From Ruminococcus sp. UBA3280 (GTDB lineage Bacteria > Bacillota > Clostridia > Oscillospirales > Ruminococcaceae): a stretch of 18,676 nt of DNA. Within the stretch, counting starts at the first letter, position 1. The number at the start of each line of letters is the position of its first letter. Below are positions 1-7,729 of this stretch, in pieces. The notes beneath the pieces are model-generated. The model saw only the letters and a list, made by a program, of their open reading frames with translations. It was not told the origin of the DNA and made no database searches. The stretch covers positions 1 through 18,676 of the forward strand of contig DETU01000091.1 in assembly GCA_002362175.1 (NCBI GenBank), read 5' to 3'. The translations under genes and the position numbers were made by a program.

Positions 1-39
1 CACATCTTATATTTTCAAGTTTTTTTCACAAAATTATGC

Positions 40-68
40 TTGATTTTTTGTATATAATGTAGTATAAT
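40..68 (+). promoter_or_regulatory. sigma-A promoter of proC
   Basis: TTGATT at 40-45 and TATAAT at 63-68 are separated by 17 bases, close to the housekeeping consensus. Transcription would start near 75, giving a leader of about 45 bases ahead of the proC ribosome site AAAGGAGA (103-110). A second TATAAT at 53-58 has no suitable -35. Confidence 0.75.
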
Positions 69-119
69 AATATAAAACCTTTTTTAAGGTAAAAAACGGT
101 ATAAAGGAGATTTATTATA

Positions 120-917
120 ATGAACATCAAAATCGGATTCATTGGTGCGGGAAATATGGGTTCTGCAATAATGAAAGGCATATCAAAATCTGCTGTTGAA
201 GCTGAACTTTACGCTTTTGACCCCGACCGCTCAAAAGTAGACGGTCTAGGCGAATACGGTGTAAAATACTGTGCAAGCGAAGCTGAACTTGTTTCAGAAT
301 GTAAATATGTATTTCTTGCGGTAAAACCACAGATTATAGAAGGTGTCCTCGAAGCTTCCGCCCCTGCTGTAACAGCCGATACGGTTCTTATTTCTATTGC
401 GGCAGGAATAAGCGACGAATTTATAGCAGGCAAAACACGTCCCGACGCTAAAGTAATTCTTGTAATGCCAAATACCCCCCTGCTTATCGGTGAGGGTGCT
501 TCTGCCCTTTCCCATAATGACATGGTTACAGACGAAGAATTTGAAACAGTCCTGAATATATTCAGAATATGCGGAAAAGCTTCCGTCATCTCAAAGGACA
601 AGATGAAAGAAATAATTGCACTCAACGGAAGCAGTCCTGCATTCATATATCTCTTTGCAAAGGGTTTTATTGATTATGCCGATTCAGTGGGAATTGACAG
701 AAACTCCGCTACCGAACTCTTTACACAGAGTCTCATAGGTTCTGCAAAGATGATTACCGATTCAGGATATTCAATTGACGAACTTATTAAAATGGTTTCT
801 TCTCCCGGCGGAACTACACTTGCAGGTCTTGACAGACTCTATGAGGGAAACCTGACGGAAACGGTAAAGAACTGCTGTGAAAGCTGTACCAAAAGAGCTT
901 ACGAACTTTCAAAGTAA
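120..917 (+). CDS. proC: pyrroline-5-carboxylate reductase
   Basis: ProC carries out the last step of proline synthesis, the NAD(P)H-dependent reduction of 1-pyrroline-5-carboxylate to L-proline in the cytosol. The 265-residue product has the usual length. The N-terminus carries the Rossmann dinucleotide loop GFIGAGNMGSA (about residues 7-17). The middle has the NTP...G.ASAL region, and the C-terminal dimerisation domain contains the family signature SSPGGTT near residue 225. ATG at 120 is preceded by AAAGGAGA at a 9-base spacing and by a good sigma-A promoter. No terminator follows, so read-through into the next gene 63 bases downstream is possible. The gene is intact. Confidence 0.96.
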   Translation: MNIKIGFIGAGNMGSAIMKGISKSAVEAELYAFDPDRSKVDGLGEYGVKYCASEAELVSECKYVFLAVKPQIIEGVLEASAPAVTADTVLISIAAGISDEFIAGKTRPDAKVILVMPNTPLLIGEGASALSHNDMVTDEEFETVLNIFRICGKASVISKDKMKEIIALNGSSPAFIYLFAKGFIDYADSVGIDRNSATELFTQSLIGSAKMITDSGYSIDELIKMVSSPGGTTLAGLDRLYEGNLTETVKNCCESCTKRAYELSK

Positions 918-980
918 ATTATGTTCTGATTTCTGAAAAACGGGCATATCCTTTTTATAAAAAGAAAGGACTGACCCTAT

Positions 981-1565
981 ATGAAACATCTGAATTATAC
1001 GGAAACAAGAAAACGACATCTTAGCTTTTTTCTGCTTTGTACTGCTGTATCTGTCGGCATACTTGCAGGTGCTGTATGCGGTACGGGACATTCTGCGGAA
1101 AGCCCTTGGATACATCAGTATTTTTCACCTGCTCACTGCGGAAGCACAATATATGAAGTTTTCAGAAATACTTCAATATCACTCCTGCTTTTCGTCGGAA
1201 CAGCATTTCTGCTGGGTATATCGGCATTCGGACAGCCTTTCGGCATAATGATGCTGATATACCGTGGTTTCGGAATAGGAGCGTCTGTATGTGTGGAATA
1301 TGTAAATAAAGGTATGCACGCCATGCCGTCGGTGATACTTCTGATTCTTCCCGAATGTATAGCCGTGACTGTAATTTCAGTTCTCGCAGTAAGGGAACTC
1401 ATACGTTCTGCAAATTCGCTGTTTCTGTATCTTACCGCAGACGTTTCCCACAGTGAAAAGACTTTCAGGCTATACTGTCTTAAATTTGCTGTACTTACTG
1501 TTATATCGGTTGTTATTTCGGTTTTTTCAACTGTAATGAACTACATCTTTTCAGGACTGAGATGA
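981..1565 (+). CDS. spoIIM: stage II sporulation protein M-like membrane protein
   Basis: The 194-residue integral membrane protein has four or five hydrophobic segments (about 14-32, 65-85, 86-105, 112-140, 167-190). The segment FLLGISAF.QPFGIMMLIYRGFGIG matches, from memory, the SpoIIM/DUF95 pattern GISVIGLP....LKGVVVGF, and a LAVRELIRS..SLF stretch follows as in B. subtilis SpoIIM. Known SpoIIM works with SpoIID and SpoIIP in peptidoglycan remodelling during engulfment. That role is inferred here from family and from sigG lying 1.1 kb away. ATG 981 has AAGAAAGGA upstream. That site can pair with TCCTTT at about 951-956, so a small leader hairpin is possible. Length fits the family (B. subtilis about 214). 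A more distant DUF95 paralogue cannot be excluded. Confidence 0.62.
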   Translation: MKHLNYTETRKRHLSFFLLCTAVSVGILAGAVCGTGHSAESPWIHQYFSPAHCGSTIYEVFRNTSISLLLFVGTAFLLGISAFGQPFGIMMLIYRGFGIGASVCVEYVNKGMHAMPSVILLILPECIAVTVISVLAVRELIRSANSLFLYLTADVSHSEKTFRLYCLKFAVLTVISVVISVFSTVMNYIFSGLR

Positions 1566-1594
1566 TAAAAAAACAAAACGGAGGATTTTAAAAA

Positions 1595-2515
1595 TTGGGA
1601 ATATTTTCAAACGACTATGAGAGCAGAGGTGCGGGCATTGCCAAAAATGCCCCGAAGAAAAAAGGTCTGCGGTTATTTTTTGAAATCTTTTTCAGAAAAT
1701 TCTGGAAACTCATACAGGTAAATATGCTTTACTTTGTCTTTTTTATACCTGTCTTTCTTATACTTGCCTCTCTTAGTTTCATACCAAACGGCGTTGTCTC
1801 ACTGATATGTGCAGGACTTTCACTTGTACTGTTTGTGGTCAATATAGGTCCTGCAACAGCAGGAATGACAAAAATAATGCGGAATTACGTTCTTGAAAAA
1901 CATTCGTTCATAGTAAACGATTTTTTCAAAGCTTTTAAGGCAAATTTCAAAAAAGCCTCGTTTATCGGATTTATTGACTGTTTCATTATACTTTCTGTTT
2001 ATGCTTCATTTTTGGTTTATCCAATTCTCGCAGAACAGGCAGGAACAAAACTGATGTATATTCCTATGGTTATAACGTTCAGCCTTGCGATTGTAATAAT
2101 GATGATGAACTACTATATATTCCTCATGCTTATCGCAACAAACCTTTCATTAAAGAATCTGATAAAAAATTCCTTTGCACTCGCTTTTGTCGCACTTAAA
2201 CAGAATATTATAACTTTTATAATTACTGCCGTTGCAACTGTCGGAATGTTTTTACTTTACATCTACATGAGACCGCTTTTCCTCATGCTTATACCGTTCA
2301 TGCCTATGTCGTTTGTATGGTTTGCAACCTGTTTCAACAGCTATCCCATGATTCAGAAATTCGTGATAAATCCGTACTACGCAAGTATAGGAGAGGTAAA
2401 CCCCGAACTTGAAGAAGAATCCCCCGACGAAGAAGAACCCGTATTTCAGGATATGGGCGGTAAGGAAAAACCGATTGAAAAACGTAAGAAGGGTAAGGGC
2501 AGAAGAATTTCATAA
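1595..2515 (+). CDS. DUF624/YesL-like multi-pass membrane protein
   Basis: The 306-residue protein begins with a soluble, basic stretch of about 35 residues. The segment FRKFWKLIQVNMLYFVFFIPV then opens the membrane domain, in the style of DUF624 (YesL) proteins, where a conserved FW.L...N..W precedes the first helix. About six hydrophobic segments follow up to residue 245. The tail (about 262-306) is first strongly acidic (EEESPDEEE) and then strongly basic (KKGKGRR) and is probably cytoplasmic. The start is TTG at 1595, chosen because CGGAGGA (about 1579-1585) is well spaced and no ATG is near. It follows the spoIIM-like gene by 29 bases and shares its operon, ending at the terminator at 2523. 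The molecular role of the family is unknown to me; YesL lies in a sugar-uptake locus in B. subtilis. Confidence 0.6.
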   Translation: MGIFSNDYESRGAGIAKNAPKKKGLRLFFEIFFRKFWKLIQVNMLYFVFFIPVFLILASLSFIPNGVVSLICAGLSLVLFVVNIGPATAGMTKIMRNYVLEKHSFIVNDFFKAFKANFKKASFIGFIDCFIILSVYASFLVYPILAEQAGTKLMYIPMVITFSLAIVIMMMNYYIFLMLIATNLSLKNLIKNSFALAFVALKQNIITFIITAVATVGMFLLYIYMRPLFLMLIPFMPMSFVWFATCFNSYPMIQKFVINPYYASIGEVNPELEEESPDEEEPVFQDMGGKEKPIEKRKKGKGRRIS

Positions 2516-2522
2516 AATAAGA

Positions 2523-2553
2523 CAAACGGCTTTCTTTAAGAGAGCCGTTTTTT
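2523..2553 (+). terminator. intrinsic terminator after the DUF624-like gene
   Basis: AAACGGCT...AGAGCCGTTT forms a GC-rich stem with a short TTTAAG-type loop, followed by a run of T residues. It lies 8 bases after the stop codon and closes the proC/spoIIM-like/DUF624-like unit. Confidence 0.85.
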
Positions 2554-2594
2554 GTGTAATAAATTACCAGTGATTATTGCAGTATTTTCAGGCA

Positions 2595-2638
2595 ATAATA
2601 ACAATATCACAATCAAACTCGGGAGATATTGTTATTAT
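2595..2638 (+). promoter_or_regulatory. sigG leader hairpin over ribosome site and start codon
   Basis: ATAATAACAATATC (2595-2608) and GATATTGTTATTAT (2625-2638) are perfect reverse complements: 14 base pairs around a 16-base loop. The ribosome site GGGAGA (2621-2626) runs from the loop into the 3' arm, and the AUG (2637-2639) has its first two bases in the stem. The folded mRNA should therefore hinder initiation. In B. subtilis a conserved hairpin in the sigG leader is known to occlude the ribosome site and lower SigG synthesis, so a like function is inferred here. A weak sigma-F/G-like promoter (GTAATA at 2556, CAGTATT at 2580) would start transcripts at about the base of the hairpin, but I give that little weight. 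Confidence 0.75.
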
Positions 2639-3410
2639 GGCTTACAATAAAGTAGTAATTTCGGGAATAAATACATCTGAACTTACCGTTCTTAAAGAGG
2701 AGGAGAAAATCGCTCTCCTCCGTGAAATAAAAGAAACCAACAGCAAAGAGGCAAGGGACAAGCTTATAAAAGGAAATCTCCGTCTTGTCCTTAGCGTCAT
2801 ACAGAAATTCACGGGCAGGGGTGAGGATATTGACGACCTTTTTCAGATAGGCGTTATGGGTCTTATAAAGGCTATAAATAATTTCGACCTTTCAAAAGAA
2901 GTACGTTTTTCCACATACTGCGTACCTATGATAAGCGGTGAACTCCGTCGTCATCTCCGTGACTACAGTCAGGTGAAAGTCAGCCGTTCGCTCCGTGACC
3001 TTGCTTACAAGGCCATTCAGGCTAAGGAACGTCTTACCTTTTCACTACAGCGTGAACCCAACATAGAAGAAATTGCAAACGAAATAGGCGAAAAACGTTC
3101 AGACGTTGTTATAGCACTTGAAAGTATAAGCGACCCCGTTTCACTCTACGAACCTGTTTACTCAGATTCAGAAGATACCCTCTATATAATGGACCAGATA
3201 GGCGACAAAAATGATGTTGACAGCTGGCTTGACGAGCTTTTTATACGTGATGCAATAAAGGAACTTGGCGAACGTGAAAAAAATATCCTCTATCTTCGTT
3301 TCTTAAAGGGAAAAACTCAGGTTGAGGTTGCGGGGGAAATAGGTATTTCACAGGCACAGGTGTCACGGTTGGAAAAAAGTGCCATAAACAGAATAAAAGG
3401 AAGCGTATAA
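2637..3410 (+). CDS. sigG: forespore RNA polymerase sigma factor SigG
   Basis: This is the late forespore-specific sigma factor that directs transcription of spore maturation and germination genes. The 257-residue protein aligns from memory with B. subtilis SigG throughout: N-terminal NKVVISGINTSEL, region 2 (NLRLVLSVIQKF, DDLFQIGVMGLIKAINNFD, RFSTYCVPMI.GELRRHLRD), region 3 (VSRSLRDLAYKA) and region 4 ending GKTQVEVAGEIGISQAQVSRLEK. The frame is open 20 codons further upstream. ATG 2637 is chosen because GGGAGA lies 10 bases before it and the protein then starts like SigG. The upstream terminator makes it its own unit. In B. subtilis sigG is read by SigF and by SigG itself. Regulation by the leader hairpin is annotated separately. 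sigF is excluded by the SigG-type N-terminus. Confidence 0.95.
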   Translation: MAYNKVVISGINTSELTVLKEEEKIALLREIKETNSKEARDKLIKGNLRLVLSVIQKFTGRGEDIDDLFQIGVMGLIKAINNFDLSKEVRFSTYCVPMISGELRRHLRDYSQVKVSRSLRDLAYKAIQAKERLTFSLQREPNIEEIANEIGEKRSDVVIALESISDPVSLYEPVYSDSEDTLYIMDQIGDKNDVDSWLDELFIRDAIKELGEREKNILYLRFLKGKTQVEVAGEIGISQAQVSRLEKSAINRIKGSV

Positions 3411-3437
3411 TTTATCACTCTTTTTTCGACATTTTAC

Positions 3438-3466
3438 TTGACTTTTTCCGTTCAATGTACTACAAT
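3438..3466 (+). promoter_or_regulatory. sigma-A promoter of the membrane-anchored protein gene
   Basis: TTGACT (3438-3443) and TACAAT (3461-3466) lie 17 bases apart. The start would fall near 3473, leaving a short leader of about 30 bases before ATG 3505. This makes the two genes downstream independent of sigG, after which no clear terminator is visible. Confidence 0.7.
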
Positions 3467-3504
3467 TATATATTATAGAACTTTTCGGGAGCGTGTTTTC
3501 TGCT

Positions 3505-3957
3505 ATGAGTAAAGGCAAGGGATTTTTTTCAAAATTAAAAAGGTCTACCATAATTACTATGGTATCATGTATCAGCTTTGTTGTAATGACTTTTCTTGCA
3601 TTGCTGTTCTTTGTAAAATTTCCTGTAACACCGTCTGAAAAATTTACGGCAGGTCTCGGTCGTGAAAGTGTTTACAGACAGAACAGTGCTGAGGGTCTTG
3701 AATTGACAACCACAGCCGAAACATCTTCCGCAACAACAACCGTACAGACAACAACTTCATCAGCTACAGAAAAAACAGACTTCAAAATAACAATTACAAC
3801 AGGCAAGGGTTTCCATACCGGCGGACATACTCTTACGATTTCCGAAAACAACGATGAAGATTATGATTTTCAGGATTCTACCGAAACAAAAACTGAAGAA
3901 GATTCTGAAAACTCTGATTACAGCAACTATGATGACGAATACGGCACGGACGAATGA
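3505..3957 (+). CDS. Thr/Ser-rich single-pass membrane-anchored protein
   Basis: I do not recognise a family. The 150-residue product starts with a basic stretch (MSKGKGFFSKLKRS), followed by one hydrophobic segment at about 15-37, so it is probably anchored N-in with the rest outside. The exposed part has a low-complexity Thr/Ser stretch (about 68-90, TTTAETSSATTTVQTTTSS) like a wall-spanning linker. A short basic/His patch (GKGFHTGGHT) follows, then a very acidic tail rich in D, E, Y and N. There is no LPXTG motif. ATG 3505 is preferred over GTG 3493 because the ribosome site GGGAG (3487-3491) is 13 bases before the ATG and directly abuts the GTG. The stop overlaps the next start as ATGATGA, so translation is coupled. 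Confidence 0.6.
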   Translation: MSKGKGFFSKLKRSTIITMVSCISFVVMTFLALLFFVKFPVTPSEKFTAGLGRESVYRQNSAEGLELTTTAETSSATTTVQTTTSSATEKTDFKITITTGKGFHTGGHTLTISENNDEDYDFQDSTETKTEEDSENSDYSNYDDEYGTDE

Positions 3958-4229
3958 TGAAAATAAAAGATATATTATACGTTACCGATTTTGAAGAAGT
4001 CGCCCGTCAGATAGAATTACATTACGGAAATAAACATACCGAAAAATTCCGTGACTTATATGACAGGCTGAAAAATACGGATTATCAATGTTCGTGCATT
4101 GAAAATTTCACTATTATAATACAGGTATTCAGGGAAACCCAACAAGAAGAATATGAGTTTACCGAATCATTTGACGAAAATGATACTTCACTTTACTTTG
4201 ATGTAAGTGCTGTAAACGATAATGATTAA
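3954..4229 (+). CDS. small acidic hypothetical protein, possibly DUF6557-like
   Basis: The 91-residue soluble protein begins MMKIKDILYVTDFEEVARQIELHYGNKH, which resembles from memory the N-terminus of small proteins labelled DUF6557 (a K..D..Y.T.FEEV...L...Y pattern). I cannot confirm this. The C-terminal half is strongly acidic (EEYEFTESFDENDTSLYFDVS). No signal peptide or membrane segment is visible. It overlaps the membrane-anchored gene by 4 bases, so the two are probably made together and could interact. Either ATG 3954 or the next codon could be the start. A bidirectional terminator follows 140 bases later; nothing gene-like is visible between (4230-4371) apart from a weak TTATTG/CAATAA hairpin at 4231-4246. 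Confidence 0.55.
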   Translation: MMKIKDILYVTDFEEVARQIELHYGNKHTEKFRDLYDRLKNTDYQCSCIENFTIIIQVFRETQQEEYEFTESFDENDTSLYFDVSAVNDND

Positions 4230-4371
4230 CTTATTGTATTCAATAATAAGTACTGATAAATATGAATTTACCGAATATTATATTTCTCCGGAAACTTTAA
4301 AACTTTTCTCACCCCCCGCCATTCTTGCACACTGCTTATGGGAAATAACATTTCTGTCATTTGAATAAACA

Positions 4372-4400
4372 AAAAGGACTGATATAATATCAGTCCTTTT
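4372..4400. terminator. bidirectional intrinsic terminator
   Basis: A near-perfect palindrome: AAAAGGACTGATA pairs with TATCAGTCCTTTT over 13 bp, A-rich on the left and T-rich on the right. It lies between convergent genes and should end transcripts from both the 3954 gene and the Nudix gene. Confidence 0.85.
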
Positions 4401-4403
4401 CTT

Positions 4404-5192
4404 TTAAAACACCGCTTTCTTAATCATTTCAAGTTCTTCCGCCGAAATACAGCAAGGAAAATCATCGTCATTCATTACGGTAAGAAGTTCGTCAATTTCC
4501 GCCCAGCCTGTTTCCGAAACTTCTGAGGGATTTGGATTAATCATACTGTCATCAATATTTTCACGACACATAAATACCGCTGTAAGTTCGTTGTCCTTTA
4601 TATTCTCCTCTGTGTGACTGTTCCTGCGGAATCCCAAAAACTCAAGCTTTTCCCTTGTTATTTCAAGACCTAGCTCTTCACAGGTTTCTCTTATGGCTGT
4701 AGTGCCGTATTCCTGTCCCTGTCTTACATGACCTGCCGAAGAAACGTCCCAGAGATTCGGGTAAATATCCTTTTCCGCAGAACGTTTCTGCATGAGTACA
4801 TATATACCCATGTCCCTGCGTCTAATAAGCCACACATGAACAGTCGGGTGAAGTTCTCCGTCACGGTGAACAAGACTTCTCGGCTTGCTTCTGTCTGTGA
4901 TTCTGTCATTTTCGTCAATGATGTTCACAAATTCGTCGCTTATGATTTTCACCTTTAAAAGAGAATTTGATTCGGAAACACGTTCAAAAACCGATATGAC
5001 AGATTCAACGGTATTGTTTTCGGTTTCCTCGTCGGAAATGTAAAGAATGTAATCTGTTTCATTTTCCAAATTCGTCAGAAAACTTTCCAGTGAAGCAGTA
5101 TCACTGATTTGCGAATCAAGTTTTTGTCCGAGTTCCGAAAAAATTTCTTCCGATGAAAAAAGTCTGTCAAGAAAAATTTCAGTAGAGTCCAT
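4404..5192 (-). CDS. Nudix hydrolase with extra N-terminal region
   Basis: Nudix enzymes cleave nucleoside-diphosphate-linked compounds using a metal bound by the Nudix box. The box lies at residues 154-175: G154, then RE (168-169), EE (172-173) and G175 are all present. The first glutamate of G-x5-E-x7-REUxEExGU is glutamine (Q160), with E161 next to it. The stretch from about 88 (EFVNIIDENDRITD...HPTVHVWLI) is typical of the IDI/YfcD-like Nudix group. Residues 1-85 are an unassigned acidic region, so the 262-residue protein is about 90 longer than usual. ATG 5192 is chosen because TATGGAG sits 6 bases before it; GTG 5210 has no ribosome site. The substrate cannot be told. It has its own promoter at 5278-5306. 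Confidence 0.85.
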   Translation of the reverse strand: MDSTEIFLDRLFSSEEIFSELGQKLDSQISDTASLESFLTNLENETDYILYISDEETENNTVESVISVFERVSESNSLLKVKIISDEFVNIIDENDRITDRSKPRSLVHRDGELHPTVHVWLIRRRDMGIYVLMQKRSAEKDIYPNLWDVSSAGHVRQGQEYGTTAIRETCEELGLEITREKLEFLGFRRNSHTEENIKDNELTAVFMCRENIDDSMINPNPSEVSETGWAEIDELLTVMNDDDFPCCISAEELEMIKKAVF

Positions 5193-5277
5193 TTTCTGCT
5201 CCATATACACAGCACATAAAAAAGCCGTGTATCCGTCTTTTCATATGGAAAACGGTTCCATAATTTTCAGCATAGTA

Positions 5278-5306
5278 ATTATATACCCTATCGGATAAAA
5301 TGTCAA
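5278..5306 (-). promoter_or_regulatory. sigma-A promoter of the Nudix gene
   Basis: On the - strand, TTGACA (5306-5301) and TATAAT (5283-5278) lie exactly 17 bases apart, a full consensus match. The leader to ATG 5192 is about 78 bases. It contains an imperfect hairpin around CATATG (about 5235-5257). Confidence 0.88.
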
Positions 5307-5328
5307 CACTTTTTTCTGAAAATTCTAT

Positions 5329-5360
5329 AAAAAAACGTCCAAAAAACAGGACGTTTTTTT
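5329..5360 (-). terminator. intrinsic terminator of the ABC/CPBP operon
   Basis: AAAAAACGTCC (5330-5340) pairs with GGACGTTTTTTT (5349-5360) around an A-rich loop. It lies just after the stop of the CPBP gene on the - strand, which reads a T-rich tail. It separates this operon from the Nudix promoter. Confidence 0.82.
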
Positions 5361-5365
5361 ATATA

Positions 5366-6235
5366 TTATTCCTGCTCCGTCAGGAATTTTTTCTTTCTGC
5401 TTTCAATACACAGCATTACAAAAAATACAGCACCGATAACAACCGTTCCCGACATTAAAAGACAACCGTAATTAAAACCTTCCTGACCCGCTGACGAAAT
5501 TTTTTCTGCGGTTTTTCGGGCTATAAAGAAATCCATGATATTTATTGAATTAATTGCGGTATGTGCGATTGCAGACGGATAAATCGACTTTGTTTTCTTT
5601 GTAAGCCATGTAAGAAACGCTCCGAGAAATATACAGCTTATACACATGGCTATGTAAGCAGAATACGGAAAAAATTTATATCCCGTACCAAAATTGTGTC
5701 CGTAGTCTTTTATAAGCGGAGCGTGCCACATTCCCCATATTATACCGCTGACAATCAATGCAAACGGTTCAGGCATGAGGTTTTCAAGTTTCGGAGTAAG
5801 ATAAGCCCTCCAGCCATATTCCTCACCGATACAGGTATAGAACATGAAAAATGAATTTCCAAGTACCATTAAAATCGTAATAATAAAATCAAATTTATTT
5901 TCACTTATAGGACAATCTTTTATATTATAGCCGTCAGAGTAATACATTATTACAATTATCGTCGAAATTATAAACATAACAAACGGTATAACTACAGACA
6001 AAATATAATATTTTACGTTCCCTCTGAGATTTGCAGGGAGTAAAAGTTCACTGACGGTTGCTTTGTCACGGGTAATAAGTCTTGTGAGGATATGTGCGAC
6101 CATTGGCGTATACATTAAAAAAAGACTATTTCTTAACATAGCGTCGGGATTTGTCTTAATGAGAATCAGAAAAAGGAGGTTTACAAGTAATGTAAAAATT
6201 ACAATTCTGAGCAGGTCGGAAATTTTATTCTTCAA
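5366..6235 (-). CDS. CPBP family intramembrane protease (CAAX protease/Abi)
   Basis: A 289-residue multi-pass protein with all three CPBP motifs: EEYGWR (E138, E139, R143), WGMWH (H171) and HTAIN (H225, N229), each beside a hydrophobic segment. Known members are intramembrane glutamic-type proteases; in bacteria several sit beside bacteriocin or ABC genes and may process peptides or give immunity. The start is TTG 6235, preceded by AAAGGAG at 9 bases, and it overlaps the end of the permease gene by 11 bases, so it is coupled to the ABC operon. It ends at the terminator at 5329. Its substrate is unknown. A peptide handled by the neighbouring exporter, or a membrane protein of the same stress response, are both guesses. 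Confidence 0.87.
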   Translation of the reverse strand: MKNKISDLLRIVIFTLLVNLLFLILIKTNPDAMLRNSLFLMYTPMVAHILTRLITRDKATVSELLLPANLRGNVKYYILSVVIPFVMFIISTIIVIMYYSDGYNIKDCPISENKFDFIITILMVLGNSFFMFYTCIGEEYGWRAYLTPKLENLMPEPFALIVSGIIWGMWHAPLIKDYGHNFGTGYKFFPYSAYIAMCISCIFLGAFLTWLTKKTKSIYPSAIAHTAINSINIMDFFIARKTAEKISSAGQEGFNYGCLLMSGTVVIGAVFFVMLCIESRKKKFLTEQE

Positions 6236-6944
6236 AATTTTCAGCTCCTTTCAGATACAGCCGGCATGAAAGTTTATATGAAAGATAGTAAGTTCCTGCC
6301 GATACAAAAGGTATTATCGAAACAAAAACCTGCAAAGTCCTTACACCGCCGTTTACAGCATTGAAAAACCATTCATAAAAAGTGTCCATTGCACCAAAAT
6401 GCGACAAGTCCCCGAAAAGAAGATATATTCCCACAACAAGCACCACAAGTACAAGTACTCCTGCTTTGTAATATCCTCCCATTGATGTGCCGAAACGTAC
6501 CAAAAACGGTATTTCAACGGCTCTCATAAGTATCTGTACGTAAAACAAAATCATAATAAATGCCTGTAAAGATTCGGCTTTGAAAAATATACAGTTTACA
6601 GCATCAAAAACTGCTGTAATGAAAACGGTTGACAGTGATATTATCATTATAAACCAATACTTTGCTTCAATGTGTTTTTTCAACATGGGCGTTGACGTTA
6701 TGAAATAAGCCCACCGTCTGCTCTCGTCGCTTTTCAGCATATTCCCCTGAAATGCTCCCGAAATCAAGAACATCGTAAAAAACATAAGCAGTCCGTACAG
6801 TGACAGGAACATTCCCATATCTTCCTCGACAGAATCAATAATATTCGGTATAATAATCATAATTCCGCAGTAAAACACTGAACCCAACGCTATAAAAATA
6901 CTTTTCCTGTTAGTCAGAAAATCCTTATAAATAAGTCCGCCCAT
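6225..6944 (-). CDS. ABC-2 type transporter permease (second subunit)
   Basis: The 239-residue membrane protein starts MGGLIYKDFLTNRKSIFIAL, the common start of ABC-2 permeases of the YtrC/EcsB-like sort, with a short cytoplasmic KDFL..R before helix 1. About six hydrophobic segments follow. A polar KSDESRRWAYFITSTP stretch sits after the second; in these permeases this is the cytoplasmic coupling region. It shares one base with the preceding permease gene (stop and start overlap), so the two permeases and the ATPase form one translated unit. The substrate is not visible from sequence. Given the GntR/YtrA-type repressor, export of, or resistance to, a cell-envelope-active compound is plausible. 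Confidence 0.8.
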   Translation of the reverse strand: MGGLIYKDFLTNRKSIFIALGSVFYCGIMIIIPNIIDSVEEDMGMFLSLYGLLMFFTMFLISGAFQGNMLKSDESRRWAYFITSTPMLKKHIEAKYWFIMIISLSTVFITAVFDAVNCIFFKAESLQAFIMILFYVQILMRAVEIPFLVRFGTSMGGYYKAGVLVLVVLVVGIYLLFGDLSHFGAMDTFYEWFFNAVNGGVRTLQVFVSIIPFVSAGTYYLSYKLSCRLYLKGAENFEE

Positions 6945-7729
6945 CAGTTTTCCCTCCTGCTCAGGATTTTTTTCGTCAGAAAATACTCAAGTACAAAAAT
7001 TCCGACTATAAGAAAAGGTACAAATACTACAAATACATCAAGAAAATTTTTAAGATTTTCGATTGTACCGTTTATAATCACTTCAAAAGCCTCGTACTCT
7101 GTTTTGTCGGGGTTGTCAATATACTCTTTCAGTATACTCTTTGAATAAATTACCATACCAAATGAAACACTCACCAAAATAACCGTAAATATCAGACTTG
7201 TCACCATTTGAGTTACAGTTACGTTCCTGAATTTATATGTAAGTAACTGCTCTGTTGCGGTAGTCAATGCAAAAGCAAACATTATAATAGTCATAATCTT
7301 GAAATTGAATACATCGAATTTTCTGTCACAAAGCGGACAGAATATACAAAAGTTCACTATACTTACAATCACTGAAATCAGATAGCCGACTGCTGATATA
7401 CCTGTTTTGTAAAGTGCCATTTCTTTCGTACTTATCGGAAACGTATATGAAAATTTCAGCCAGTTTGTCTGGTGGTCGGAAACGATTATTTCAGGAGTTT
7501 CGGCAAGTGATATTATAAGTATCACGGGAGTTGCAAGAGTAAACATATAATACGTCATCATGTCCATGCCTTTGAAAACTTCCTCACCTGTGTCTGCAAG
7601 ATTGCCGAATCTCATACTCATACGCAAAAGCACACCTATAAGCAACATGGCAATATACACTGCAAATCCGACTATATAACGCTTACGGTTCAGATAAAGT
7701 TCACGGTATATTATCCCTTTCCGCATCAT
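6944..7729 (-). CDS. ABC-2 type transporter permease (first subunit)
   Basis: A 261-residue membrane protein beginning MRKGIIYRELYLNRKRYIVGF, with six predicted hydrophobic segments. A cytoplasmic stretch after the second or third segment reads DHQTNWLKFSYTFPISTKEM, the same position and style (ending in P...) as in the following permease. ATG 7729 is chosen because it overlaps the ATPase stop as ATGA and GGGGAG lies 5 bases before it; ATG 7726 is equally possible and GTG 7735 unlikely. The two permeases are similar in design but not obvious duplicates and would pair with one ATPase dimer. Confidence 0.8.
   Translation of the reverse strand: MMRKGIIYRELYLNRKRYIVGFAVYIAMLLIGVLLRMSMRFGNLADTGEEVFKGMDMMTYYMFTLATPVILIISLAETPEIIVSDHQTNWLKFSYTFPISTKEMALYKTGISAVGYLISVIVSIVNFCIFCPLCDRKFDVFNFKIMTIIMFAFALTTATEQLLTYKFRNVTVTQMVTSLIFTVILVSVSFGMVIYSKSILKEYIDNPDKTEYEAFEVIINGTIENLKNFLDVFVVFVPFLIVGIFVLEYFLTKKILSRREN

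Noticed and set aside
5211..5260. Riboswitch or attenuator in the Nudix leader
   Set aside because: Only one imperfect hairpin around CATATG and a T run after ACGGC are present. No known riboswitch core is seen and the leader is short.
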